Of a stretch of 64,000 nt of DNA, positions 34,720-42,684 are shown one piece after another. Under the pieces are notes generated by a model, which did not search any database, was not told the DNA's origin, and was given only the letters and a program-made list of their open reading frames with translations. Position 1 is the stretch's first letter. Each line of letters starts with the position of its first letter. The translations under genes were made by a program, and so were the position numbers. This DNA is from Paractinoplanes brasiliensis. GTDB lineage: Bacteria > Actinomycetota > Actinomycetes > Mycobacteriales > Micromonosporaceae. Location of the stretch: assembly GCF_004362215.1 (NCBI RefSeq), contig NZ_SNWR01000001.1, forward strand, positions 2,041,001 to 2,105,000, read 5' to 3'.

Positions 34720-34977
34720 TTACTCCGCAGCCGGAACGATGCTGACGGTCTTGCGACCACGCTTCGTGCCGAACTGCACATTGCCGGTCGCCAGGGCGAA
34801 CAGCGTGTCGTCGCCGCCGCGGCCGACCAGGTCGCCCGGGTGGAACTTCGTGCCGCGCTGACGGATCAGGATCTCGCCCGCGCTGACCAGCTGGCCACCG
34901 AAACGCTTCACGCCGAGCCGCTGAGCGGCGGAGTCACGGCCGTTCCGCGAGCTGGAGGCACCCTTTTTGTGAGCCAT
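34720..34977 (-). CDS. rpmA: 50S ribosomal protein L27
   Basis: An 85-residue protein near the peptidyl transferase centre. MAHKKGASSSRNGRDSAAQRLGVKRFGGQLVSAGEILIRQRGTKFHPG is diagnostic. The N-terminal MAHKKG is the mature-type form without the cleavable extension of Firmicutes. It starts 14 bases after the rplU stop and is cotranscribed with it. Confidence 0.98.
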   Translation of the reverse strand: MAHKKGASSSRNGRDSAAQRLGVKRFGGQLVSAGEILIRQRGTKFHPGDLVGRGGDDTLFALATGNVQFGTKRGRKTVSIVPAAE

Positions 34978-34990
34978 GTCGGATCAGCCC

Positions 34991-35305
34991 CTACTTCCCG
35001 CTCGAGATGCCGGTGACCTTGACCTTGGTCAGCGGCTGACGGTGCCCCTGACGCTTGTGGTAACCGGTCTTGTTCTTGAACTTGTGGATCCGGATCTTCG
35101 GACCCTTGGTGTGCTCGGCGATCTCGCCGGACACCGTCACGTTGGCAAGCTTGGCCGCATCGGTCACCAGGTTGTCACCGTCGACGAGGAGGACTGCGGC
35201 GAGCGTCAGCGAGTCGCCGGGCACACCCGCGAGCTTCTCGACCTCGATCACGTCGCCCTCGGCAACCTTGTACTGCTTGCCGCCGGTCTTGACGATCGCG
35301 TACAT
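34991..35305 (-). CDS. rplU: 50S ribosomal protein L21
   Basis: A 104-residue protein binding 23S rRNA. MYAIVKTGGKQYKVAEGDVIEVEKL and KGPKIRIHKFKNKTGYHKRQGHRQPLTKVKVTGI are typical. It is the first gene of rplU-rpmA(-obgE). An upstream leader of about 130 bases or more holds a hairpin and a direct repeat, listed separately, which fits known L21-operon autoregulation in other bacteria. Confidence 0.98.
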   Translation of the reverse strand: MYAIVKTGGKQYKVAEGDVIEVEKLAGVPGDSLTLAAVLLVDGDNLVTDAAKLANVTVSGEIAEHTKGPKIRIHKFKNKTGYHKRQGHRQPLTKVKVTGISSGK

Positions 35306-35441
35306 CGGACGCGGACTCCCTGAGACTTACGCAGCGAGGTGCGCTGCTTGGCGGATGAAGCTTGGTCTCGGCGTTGGCCAGGATGTTGCTTTCGGCCAGG
35401 ATGTTGCACTCGCACGAGAACATGGCGCTTAGAAAAGCGCC
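35306..35441 (-). promoter_or_regulatory. possible L21-operon leader with direct repeat and hairpin
   Basis: A 14-base direct repeat GGCCAGGATGTTGC (plus-strand reading) occurs at 35376-35389 and 35394-35407. A perfect 7-bp hairpin, GGCGCTT-AGAA-AAGCGCC (35424-35441), lies upstream of it in transcript order. L21 leaders are known in several phyla; I cannot say whether this one is homologous. A TACGCT box around 35450-35455 (minus strand) with TTGGGA 18 bases upstream is a candidate promoter. Confidence 0.45.
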
Positions 35442-35502
35442 GTCAGAAAGCGTACTTCATATGCGGGCCCGATCCCAAACCGGGGCGGCCCGCAGGCGCA
35501 GG

Positions 35503-36003
35503 TCAGCCCTTGCCGCAGGCCTTGCCCAGAGTATCAGTCAGCTGGGCCATCTTGGCGGCGTCGAGCTTCGCGACGTCGCCCTCGAGCGCCTTGACCTGCG
35601 TACTCATGTCGGTCAGGGCGGCCTTGAGCGTCGTGTCGGTGGTGATCGCGGCCATGTTCGTGAGCGCGAACGAGAAGTTCTCCACGTCCCGGGCGATCTT
35701 TTCGGCGGCCTGCCGCTTGGCCTCGGCGCCCTTGCTCGCCGCCTCTTTCCTCAGCTTGGCGTCGTCGGCGAACAGCTTGCCGAAACTGGTGCTGGTGCGT
35801 TCGGCCTGGGCGCAGATCTGCCTGGTGTCTCCGGTGAGCGCGGCGTCAGCGGCGGCCACGGCGGCGGTGTCCACCGGGGCCGGCGCGGCCGCGGGGGTGG
35901 TCCCGGACGTCGAAGAGGCGCCATCGGAGCAGGCCGCGGTGAGGGCCAGCGCGGCCAGGACGACGCCGGCGGCAAGGCTCGTACGCGGGGAGAAGCGGTG
36001 CAT
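35503..36003 (-). CDS. putative lipoprotein, helical
   Basis: A 166-residue exported protein. The signal peptide has an Arg-containing n-region and a LALTAAC lipobox with the lipidated Cys at about 25. The mature part has a short Ser/Thr/Pro linker, then Ala/Lys/Glu/Asp-rich sequence predicted to be a long helical bundle (QICAQAERTSTSFGKLFADDAKLRKEAASKG and later). Two cysteines (C63-like ICAQ and the C-terminal KACGKG) could pair. No family is recognised. It lies between rne and rplU with gaps of 120 and about 200 bases, probably as a single-gene unit. Confidence 0.65.
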   Translation of the reverse strand: MHRFSPRTSLAAGVVLAALALTAACSDGASSTSGTTPAAAPAPVDTAAVAAADAALTGDTRQICAQAERTSTSFGKLFADDAKLRKEAASKGAEAKRQAAEKIARDVENFSFALTNMAAITTDTTLKAALTDMSTQVKALEGDVAKLDAAKMAQLTDTLGKACGKG

Positions 36004-36123
36004 GGGGGTCGATCTCCTCGGGGAAGGGGGAAGAGAGTCCCGAGAGAGTAACCGACATCACGACGGAAGCGGCCCGGTCAGTTAACTTTCTTTACCGAAC
36101 CGCTCCCGTCGATCAATTTGCTG

Positions 36124-39100
36124 TCAGGGGCGCGTACGCCGCCTGGTCCCCCCGCGCCGCGAACGGCGCCGCCCGCCGGCTCCCGCGCCCACGGGCTCGT
36201 CGTCGTCCTCGTCCTCGTCGTCGGCCGCGTCCGGATCGTCGGCGCCGGTCAGCTTCAACGGCTCCGGATCCGGTTCGTCGCCCGACTCGTACCGGGAAAG
36301 GTCGTAGCCGCTGATGTCGTACTCGTCGGCCGGGTCGGCGGTGGTCAGCGCCGGGCGTCCGGGCGTCACGATGCCCGAGCCGGCCACGGGGGGAAGCCCC
36401 GCGGTCTCGGCGGCCGGGTCGTCGCCCTCGTGCCGTACGGGCCCGGCGACAGCCTCCACCGGCGCCTCGGCCAGGGGCTCCTCCACGACCAATGGCTCCT
36501 CGACGGCCGGCACCTCGCTGTTGCCGCCGCCGCGCCGCCGCCGGGACTTGCCCGAGGACTGCTGCTGCTGTTGCTGCGGGGCGGGCGCCGGCTCGGTGCG
36601 TGCCGCCGCCGCGACCGCCTTGACCTGGTTGCCCGCGCCGCCGTTGGTCCGCTTCTCCGGCACCGGCTCGGTGTGGATCAGCACCCCCCGGCCCTTGCAG
36701 TGGTCGCAGGTCTCGCTGAACGCCTCGAGCAGCCCCGACCCGATCCGCTTCCGGGTCATCTGCACCAGGCCGAGCGAGGTGATCTCAGTGACCTGATGCT
36801 TGGTGCGATCGCGGCCCAGGCACTCGGTGAGCCGCCGCAGCACCAGCTCGCGGTTGCTCTCGAGCACCATGTCGATGAAGTCGATCACCACGATGCCGCC
36901 GAGGTCCCGCAGCCGCAGCTGCCGGACGATCTCCTCCGCCGCCTCGAGGTTGTTGCGGGTCACCGTCTCCTCGAGGTTGCCGCCCGCGCCGGTGTACTTA
37001 CCGGTGTTGACGTCGACCACTGTCATCGCCTCGGTGCGGTCGAAGACCAGGTGGCCTCCCGAGGGCAGGAACACCTTGCGGTCGAGGCCCTTGAGGATCT
37101 GCTCGTCGATGCGCTGGTCGGCGAAGACGTCCCCGCCGCCGGTGTAGCGGTGCATGCGCTCCAGCAGGTCCGGCGAGACGGAGTTGAGGTAATTCTCCAA
37201 TTCCCCGTACGCCGAGTCGCCCTGCACCACGAGCTCCCGGAAGTCCTCGTTGAAGAGGTCCCGGACGACCCGGATGACCAGGTCGGGCTCCTCGGAGAGC
37301 GCGACCGGCGCGTGCCCCTCGGCCGACTTGCGCTGAATGTCCTCCCACTGCGCCTGCAGCCGCTTGACGTCGCGGGCCAGGTCGTCCTCGCTCGCGCCCT
37401 CGGCCGCCGTACGCACGATCACGCCCGCACCGTCCGGCACCAGCTTCTTGAGCACGTCCCGCAGCCGCTTGCGCTCGTTGTCGGGCAGCTTGCGGCTGAT
37501 CCCGGACGCGTTGCCGTTGGGCACGTAGACCAGGTGCCGGCCGGAAAGCGCGATGTGGCTGCTCAACCGGGCGCCCTTGTGCCCGATCGGGTCCTTGGTC
37601 ACCTGCACCAGCACCGAGTCGCCCGAGCGCAGCGCCTGCTCGATCGAGCGGGCCCGGCCCTCGAGCCCGGTGGCGTCCCAGTTGACCTCGCCGGCGTACA
37701 GCACGGCGTTGCGGCCCCGGCCGATGTCGACGAACGCCGCCTCCATGCTGGGCAGCACGTTCTGCACCTTGCCGAGGTAGACGTTGCCGACCATGGTGCC
37801 GGAGGTGCTGCGCGAGACGTAGTGCTCGACCAGGATGCCGTCCTCGAGCACGGCGATCTGGGTGCGGTCGGGCTTCTGCCGCACGACCATCACCCGGTCG
37901 ACCGCCTCGCGACGGGCCAGGAACTCCGACTCGCTCAGGATCGGCGGACGGGTGCGGCGCTGCTCACGGCCGTCACGGCGACGCTGGCGCTTGGCCTCGA
38001 GCCGGGTCGAGCCGGAGACGCCCTGCACTTCGTCCGTACGGCGGGGCTCGCGCACCCGCACGACGGTGTGCACCCCGTCCTCGATGCCCCCGGTCTCCCC
38101 GTCGCCGCTGGAACCCTTACGGCGGCGGCGACGCCGGCGGCGGGTCACGCCCTCGCCGTCCTCCGGCTCCTCCTCGTCCTCGGACTCCTCGTCCGCGGAC
38201 GCCTCGGCACCGTCCTCGTTCTCGTCGGACTCGCCGTCCTCGGCCGGACCCTTGCCCCGGCCACGGCCACGACGGCCACGGCGACGGCGGCGACGGCCCG
38301 CGGCGGCGTCATCGTCCTCGTCGTCCTCGCCCTCGGCGCCGTCCTCGACGTCGTCGGCGCTCTCGTCGGCCTCGTCGACCGCCTCCTCGGCGGGCGGGGC
38401 GGTGACCTCGGCCTCGGCGGGTTCCTCGGCCGCGCCCCGGCGGCGACGCCGGCTGCGGCGGGTGGGCTCGGCCGGCTCCTCGGTCACGGCGACCGGGATC
38501 TCGGCCACCCCGGCCTCGGCCTCGGAGACCTCAGCGGCGGGCGCCTCGGCGACGGGCGGCTGGGTGGCGCCGCGGCGCGACCGCCGGGCCGGGGCCGGCG
38601 CCGGAGTGGTCTCGGTGGCCTCGGGCGGCATGAACAGCACAGCCGGCGGCAGGGCAGCGGCCCGCCGCCCACGACGGGGCGCGGGCTTCTCTTCGACGAA
38701 GTCGGCATCCAGCGGGATGACCCCGATGATCGGCGTCCCCTCCGCAGCCTCCCCAGCGGCCGCTCCGCCGGCGGCAGCGGGCTGCCCCTCGGCGGTCGCC
38801 TCGTCCTCGACCTCGGGCTCCTCGCCCTCGATCACAGCCTCCACCCGCACCGGCGCAACCACCGCAGCGGACGAATCGCCAGAAGCGGGCGAAACACCAG
38901 GGGTGCCGGAAGCGTTCGGGCCGGAAGAAGCAGCAGCGGCAGCGGCGTCAACGGCCGGAGCAACAGCCTCAACAGGCTCGGCCACGGCGGGAGCGGCGGC
39001 CTTCTTTCGGCTGCGAGTGGCCTTCTTCACCGGCGGGGCAACCTCGGCCGCCGCCTCATCGCCCGGCCCCGCGGCGGGAGCGGCGGCCGGCGCGGCCTTC

Positions 39101-39408
39101 TTGCGGCTGCGAGTGACCTTCTTCACCGGCGCCGAGGCCGGAGCCTCGTCGGTGACGGCCGGCGTCGCGGCGGGTGACCCGTGGACGTCGGCCACCGGAT
39201 CGGACGGGCTCGCGGCGTCCTCCGCGCCGACGGCCTCGATGGCCGCTCCGGGCTCGGCCGCCTCAGCGGGGGCGGCCGCGGCGGCGGCTTTGCGACGCGG
39301 CGCACGCGTGCGGCGGGCCGGGGTGGTGGCGGCGGTCTCGGGCGGAGTGGCTCCGGCCCCTTCGCCGCCCTGTTCTCCCAGGTTGTCCTGGGGCTCGTTA
39401 TCGAGCAT
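36124..39408 (-). CDS. rne: Rne/Rng family ribonuclease with large N-terminal extension
   Basis: A 1094-residue RNase E/G. The catalytic half starts at about residue 536 with the S1 domain (TMVGNVYLGKVQNVLPSMEAAFVDIGRGRNAVL). The DNase I-like active site includes GGIVVIDFIDM (around 839), and CDHCKGRG (around 899) is the Zn-link cysteine motif. Residues 1-500 are a disordered extension rich in Ala, Glu, Pro and Arg, with alternating acidic (EDGESDENEDG) and basic (RRRRRRGRRGRGRG) blocks and KKATRSRKKA repeats; actinobacterial enzymes carry such scaffolds instead of the C-terminal one of E. coli, and a shorter C-terminal Arg-rich tail is also present. ATG 39408 follows GGAGAG. Confidence 0.95.
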   Translation of the reverse strand: MLDNEPQDNLGEQGGEGAGATPPETAATTPARRTRAPRRKAAAAAAPAEAAEPGAAIEAVGAEDAASPSDPVADVHGSPAATPAVTDEAPASAPVKKVTRSRKKAAPAAAPAAGPGDEAAAEVAPPVKKATRSRKKAAAPAVAEPVEAVAPAVDAAAAAASSGPNASGTPGVSPASGDSSAAVVAPVRVEAVIEGEEPEVEDEATAEGQPAAAGGAAAGEAAEGTPIIGVIPLDADFVEEKPAPRRGRRAAALPPAVLFMPPEATETTPAPAPARRSRRGATQPPVAEAPAAEVSEAEAGVAEIPVAVTEEPAEPTRRSRRRRRGAAEEPAEAEVTAPPAEEAVDEADESADDVEDGAEGEDDEDDDAAAGRRRRRRGRRGRGRGKGPAEDGESDENEDGAEASADEESEDEEEPEDGEGVTRRRRRRRRKGSSGDGETGGIEDGVHTVVRVREPRRTDEVQGVSGSTRLEAKRQRRRDGREQRRTRPPILSESEFLARREAVDRVMVVRQKPDRTQIAVLEDGILVEHYVSRSTSGTMVGNVYLGKVQNVLPSMEAAFVDIGRGRNAVLYAGEVNWDATGLEGRARSIEQALRSGDSVLVQVTKDPIGHKGARLSSHIALSGRHLVYVPNGNASGISRKLPDNERKRLRDVLKKLVPDGAGVIVRTAAEGASEDDLARDVKRLQAQWEDIQRKSAEGHAPVALSEEPDLVIRVVRDLFNEDFRELVVQGDSAYGELENYLNSVSPDLLERMHRYTGGGDVFADQRIDEQILKGLDRKVFLPSGGHLVFDRTEAMTVVDVNTGKYTGAGGNLEETVTRNNLEAAEEIVRQLRLRDLGGIVVIDFIDMVLESNRELVLRRLTECLGRDRTKHQVTEITSLGLVQMTRKRIGSGLLEAFSETCDHCKGRGVLIHTEPVPEKRTNGGAGNQVKAVAAAARTEPAPAPQQQQQQSSGKSRRRRGGGNSEVPAVEEPLVVEEPLAEAPVEAVAGPVRHEGDDPAAETAGLPPVAGSGIVTPGRPALTTADPADEYDISGYDLSRYESGDEPDPEPLKLTGADDPDAADDEDEDDDEPVGAGAGGRRRSRRGGTRRRTRP

Positions 39409-39561
39409 GGGGCGCTCTCCAGTTCTGGCGGCCCCGGGCGCGTTTGAGCGCTGCCACGCAGGGTCGCCGCAAGTGTTTCGGTCCCGCCGGGTGAGCGGAG
39501 GGCTGCCGAAGTCTGTCAACGGACGCCGGCTGCAGCCAGCGCCCTTCCGATGGGGCGTTCC

Positions 39562-40332
39562 TTACCCCGGAAGGGCCGGTTCGCGATCCGCGTCCAACGG
39601 ATCGACGATCTCCCCCTGCGCGGTGAGCGTGCCCTGGGCCAGCCGGGTCACCCGTGGGGGCACCGGCGGCTCCAGACCCGCCGCCACGCGCAGGCCGGAA
39701 AGGACGTCATCGGGACGTACGGCGGGCGTCACCTGTCGTACGACAAGGTCGATTATCGCACACGGTGCCGCGTCCGCCTCGGAAGGTACGGCGGACTGCT
39801 CCGTCACAGCGATGTGCGTCACTGCCTGACGGGCGTCGAACGAGCGCCGGCCCTGCTTGGTCATGCGCTCGACCAGCACCTCGTCGAGATCGGTGAACGC
39901 CTTGACGGCCGCCGCGGCGACGGCCGGGTCGACCGACGGCAGCTCCAGGAGCCACCGTGAGGCGTCGATCCGGTCGGCCAGGCTGCCCGGCCCGGCCACC
40001 ACCGCGTCGAGGATGTCGAGCCCGGGCGAGAGCGCGGCGTCGAGGGCCAGACGCAGCTGCGCGGGGTCGACCTCGCTCTGCAGCCCGATCTCGAGGTATT
40101 CCGCCTCGCTGCCGACGCCGGTGGGCGCCGCGCTCGCGTACGAGATCTTGGGGTGGGGGGTGAAGCCCTGGGAGAAGGCGATGGGCACGGCGGCGCGCCG
40201 CAGCGCCCGCTCGAACGCGCGGGCGAAGTCGCGGTGCGAGGTGAAGCGCAGCGGGCCGCGTTTGGCGTAGCGGAGACGGATGCGCTGGACGACCGGGGCC
40301 TGCCCGCCGACGGGCTGATTCTTGGGGGCCAT
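39562..40332 (-). CDS. TIGR03936 family radical SAM-associated protein (DUF2344)
   Basis: A 256-residue protein of unknown function that in some bacteria is fused to the radical SAM protein encoded just upstream. RIRLRYAKRGPLRFTSHRDFARAFERALRRAAVPIAFSQGFTPHPKISYA is the family signature. Only one base separates its ATG from the preceding stop, so coupling with the radical SAM gene is certain in practice. The usual downstream neighbour is rne, as here. The pair may modify tRNA or rRNA; the substrate is unknown. Confidence 0.9.
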   Translation of the reverse strand: MAPKNQPVGGQAPVVQRIRLRYAKRGPLRFTSHRDFARAFERALRRAAVPIAFSQGFTPHPKISYASAAPTGVGSEAEYLEIGLQSEVDPAQLRLALDAALSPGLDILDAVVAGPGSLADRIDASRWLLELPSVDPAVAAAAVKAFTDLDEVLVERMTKQGRRSFDARQAVTHIAVTEQSAVPSEADAAPCAIIDLVVRQVTPAVRPDDVLSGLRVAAGLEPPVPPRVTRLAQGTLTAQGEIVDPLDADREPALPG

Positions 40333-40333
40333 G

Positions 40334-42277
40334 TCAGACCGGCACCCGCAGGTTGTTCACCGGGGTCAGCGGGAGCAGTTTCTTGCCGGTGGGGCCGATC
40401 TGGATCTCGGTGTCCATCGACGGGCAGACGCCGCAGTCGAAGCACGGGGTCCACCGGCAGTCGTCCTGCTCGAACTCGGACATCGAGTCCTGCCAGTCCT
40501 GCCAGAGCCAGTCCTTGTCGAGGCCCGAGTCCAGGTGGTCCCACGGCAGCACCTCGGAGTGCTGACGTTCGCGGGTGGTGAACCAGTCGAGGTCGACCCC
40601 GAAGCCGGGCAGCACCTCGGCGCACGCCTCGACCCACCGGGCGTACGAGAAGTGCTCGCTCCAGCCGTCGAAACGGCCGCCCTTTTCCCAGACACGGCGG
40701 ATGACCGCGCCGACCCGGCGATCGCCGCGCGAGAGCAGGCCCTCGATCAGCGACGGCTCGCCGTCGTGGTACCGGTAGCCGATCGCGCGACCCAGCGAAC
40801 GATCCGAGTTGATCTCCTGCTTGAGCAGCTTGAGCCGGGCGTCGATGACCTCGGGACGCTCCATCGGCGCCCACTGGAACGGGGTGTGCGGCTTGGGCAC
40901 AAACCCGCCGATCGACACGGTGCAGCGGATGTCCTTGGTGCCCGCGGCGACGCGGCCGGCCTTGATCACCTCGTGGGCCATCCGGCCGATCTGCAGCACG
41001 TCGTCGTCGGTCTCGGTGGGCAGGCCGCACATGAAGTACAGCTTGACCTGGCGCCAGCCGTTGGAATACGCGGTGACGACCGTGCGGATCAGGTCCTCCT
41101 CGGTCACCATCTTGTTGATGACCTTGCGGATGCGCTCGGACCCGCCCTCGGGCGCGAAGGTCAGGCCCGTACGGCGGCCGTTCTTCGACAGCTCCTGAGC
41201 CAGGTCGATGTTGAAGGCGTCGACGCGGGTGGACGGCAGCGACAGCGAGACGTTGGTGCCTTCGTACTGCTCGGCCAGGCCGGAGCACATGTCGCCGATC
41301 TCGGAGTGGTCGGCGCTGGAGAGCGAGAGCAGGCCGACCTCGCTGAAGCCGGAGAACTCGAGGCCCTCCTTGACCATCTGGCCGACCGTGGTGATCGAGC
41401 GCTCCCGCACCGGGCGAGTGATCATGCCGGCCTGGCAGAACCGGCAGCCCCGCGTGCAGCCGCGGAAGATCTCCACCGCGTAGCGCTCGTGGACCGTCTC
41501 GGCCAGCGGGACCAACGGCTTCTTCGGGTAGGGCCAGGCGTCGAGATCCATGGTGGTGCGCTTGGCGACGCGGAACGGCACGTCGGGCCGGTTGGGCACC
41601 ACCCGCTGGATGCGGCCGTCGGGCAGGTAGTCGACGTCGTAGAAGCGGGGGACGTAGATGCTCTCGGTGCGCGCGAGGCGCAGCAGCAGCTCGTCGCGGC
41701 CACCCGGGCGGCCCTCGGCCTTCCACTCCCGGATGATGCCGGTGATCTCGAGCACGGCTTCCTCGCCGTCGCCGAGCACGGCGGCGTCGATGAAGTCGGC
41801 GATCGGTTCGGGGTTGAAGCTGGCGTGGCCGCCGGCGAGGACGATCGGGTCGTCGTCGCCGCGGTCGGCGCTGTTCAGCGGGATGCCGGCCAGGTCGAGC
41901 GCGGAGAGCATGTTGGTGTAGCCGAGCTCGGTCGCGAACGACAGGCCCAGCACGTCGAACGCCTTGACCGGGCGGTGCGCGTCGACGGTGAACTGCGGGA
42001 CGCCGTGCTCCTTCATGAGGGCCTCGAGGTCGGGCCACACCGCATAGGTGCGCTCGGCCAGCACGTCGTCCTGCTCGTTGAGCACCTCGTAGAGGATCTG
42101 GACGCCCTGGTTGGGCAGGCCCACCTCGTACGCGTCGGGATACATCAGCGCCCACCGGACGGTGGTGGCGTCCCAGTCCTTGACGACGGCGCCGAGCTCG
42201 CCGCCCACGTACTGGATCGGCTTGCTGACCCGGGGCAGCAGCTGCTCGAGCTGCGGGAAGACGGAACGTACGCTCAT
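40334..42277 (-). CDS. TIGR03960 family B12-binding radical SAM protein
   Basis: A 647-residue enzyme. The N-terminal region is a cobalamin-binding-like (Rossmann) domain (VLNEQDDVLAERTYAVWPDLEALMK). The radical SAM site is IFRGCTRGCRFCQAGMITRPVRER, with CxxxCxxC. The SAM region continues with LSLSSADHSEIG and FAPEGGSERIRKVINKMVTEEDL. The C-terminal CFDCGVCPSMDTEIQIG contains three or four cysteines that may bind a second cluster. It forms a tight unit with the DUF2344 gene. A TACCCT box lies 8 bases before the ATG, so it may have its own near-leaderless promoter rather than depending on the STAS operon. Confidence 0.9.
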   Translation of the reverse strand: MSVRSVFPQLEQLLPRVSKPIQYVGGELGAVVKDWDATTVRWALMYPDAYEVGLPNQGVQILYEVLNEQDDVLAERTYAVWPDLEALMKEHGVPQFTVDAHRPVKAFDVLGLSFATELGYTNMLSALDLAGIPLNSADRGDDDPIVLAGGHASFNPEPIADFIDAAVLGDGEEAVLEITGIIREWKAEGRPGGRDELLLRLARTESIYVPRFYDVDYLPDGRIQRVVPNRPDVPFRVAKRTTMDLDAWPYPKKPLVPLAETVHERYAVEIFRGCTRGCRFCQAGMITRPVRERSITTVGQMVKEGLEFSGFSEVGLLSLSSADHSEIGDMCSGLAEQYEGTNVSLSLPSTRVDAFNIDLAQELSKNGRRTGLTFAPEGGSERIRKVINKMVTEEDLIRTVVTAYSNGWRQVKLYFMCGLPTETDDDVLQIGRMAHEVIKAGRVAAGTKDIRCTVSIGGFVPKPHTPFQWAPMERPEVIDARLKLLKQEINSDRSLGRAIGYRYHDGEPSLIEGLLSRGDRRVGAVIRRVWEKGGRFDGWSEHFSYARWVEACAEVLPGFGVDLDWFTTRERQHSEVLPWDHLDSGLDKDWLWQDWQDSMSEFEQDDCRWTPCFDCGVCPSMDTEIQIGPTGKKLLPLTPVNNLRVPV

Positions 42278-42285
42278 GGGCCTCT

Positions 42286-42291
42286 AGGGTA
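42286..42291 (-). promoter_or_regulatory. candidate -10 box (TACCCT) before the radical SAM gene
   Basis: TACCCT on the minus strand is 8 bases before the ATG at 42277, in the 20-base gap after the STAS gene. No -35 match is clear. Confidence 0.3.
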
Positions 42292-42297
42292 CGCGGG

Positions 42298-42684
42298 CTA
42301 ACCCGTAAGATCCGCCGCGGCCCTGTCGAGGTCGGTGGCCAGCACGTCCTCGCGGAAGGCGCACAGCTGCAGGGTCATCCGGGCGGGACCGGTGTCGCCC
42401 ACCACCAGCCGGGCCGGCACGGCGTGCTGCTGCAGATCGCCGATCAGGGCGTCGAGCAGGCGGACCCCGGCGCTGTCCAGGAACGACACGGCGGTCAGGT
42501 CGACCAGCACCTTCCCGGCGTTCGCGAGCCGTTCGACGATCGCCTTGCCGATCTCGGGCGCGTTGGACAGGTCGATCTCGCCGGTCAGCGAGACCAGCTC
42601 CGCTCCGCCGAACGTCGAGAAGGTGACCCAGCGGTCCAGCTCACCCAGCGGCACCGGCCGCCCGCCCCGCGTGAACTCCATCAC
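42298..42684 (-). CDS. STAS-domain anti-sigma factor antagonist
   Basis: A 128-residue SpoIIAA/RsbV-like protein. GEIDLSNAPEIGKAIVERL and VLVDLTAVSFLDSAGVRLL form the STAS fold, and S71 in FLDSAG is the phosphorylation site used to control binding of an anti-sigma factor. Its ATG overlaps the stop of the SpoIIE phosphatase gene by 4 bases (42681-42684), so the phosphatase likely dephosphorylates this protein. No anti-sigma factor kinase as a separate gene is adjacent; the phosphatase has a C-terminal HATPase domain of that type. Confidence 0.92.
   Translation of the reverse strand: MMEFTRGGRPVPLGELDRWVTFSTFGGAELVSLTGEIDLSNAPEIGKAIVERLANAGKVLVDLTAVSFLDSAGVRLLDALIGDLQQHAVPARLVVGDTGPARMTLQLCAFREDVLATDLDRAAADLTG

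Noticed and set aside
36118..39177. A 1019-codon plus-strand open frame opposite rne
   Set aside because: It is the antisense of an RNase E/G with clear catalytic motifs; its sequence is Leu/Gly/Arg/Val-rich noise without domains. High GC makes such shadows common.
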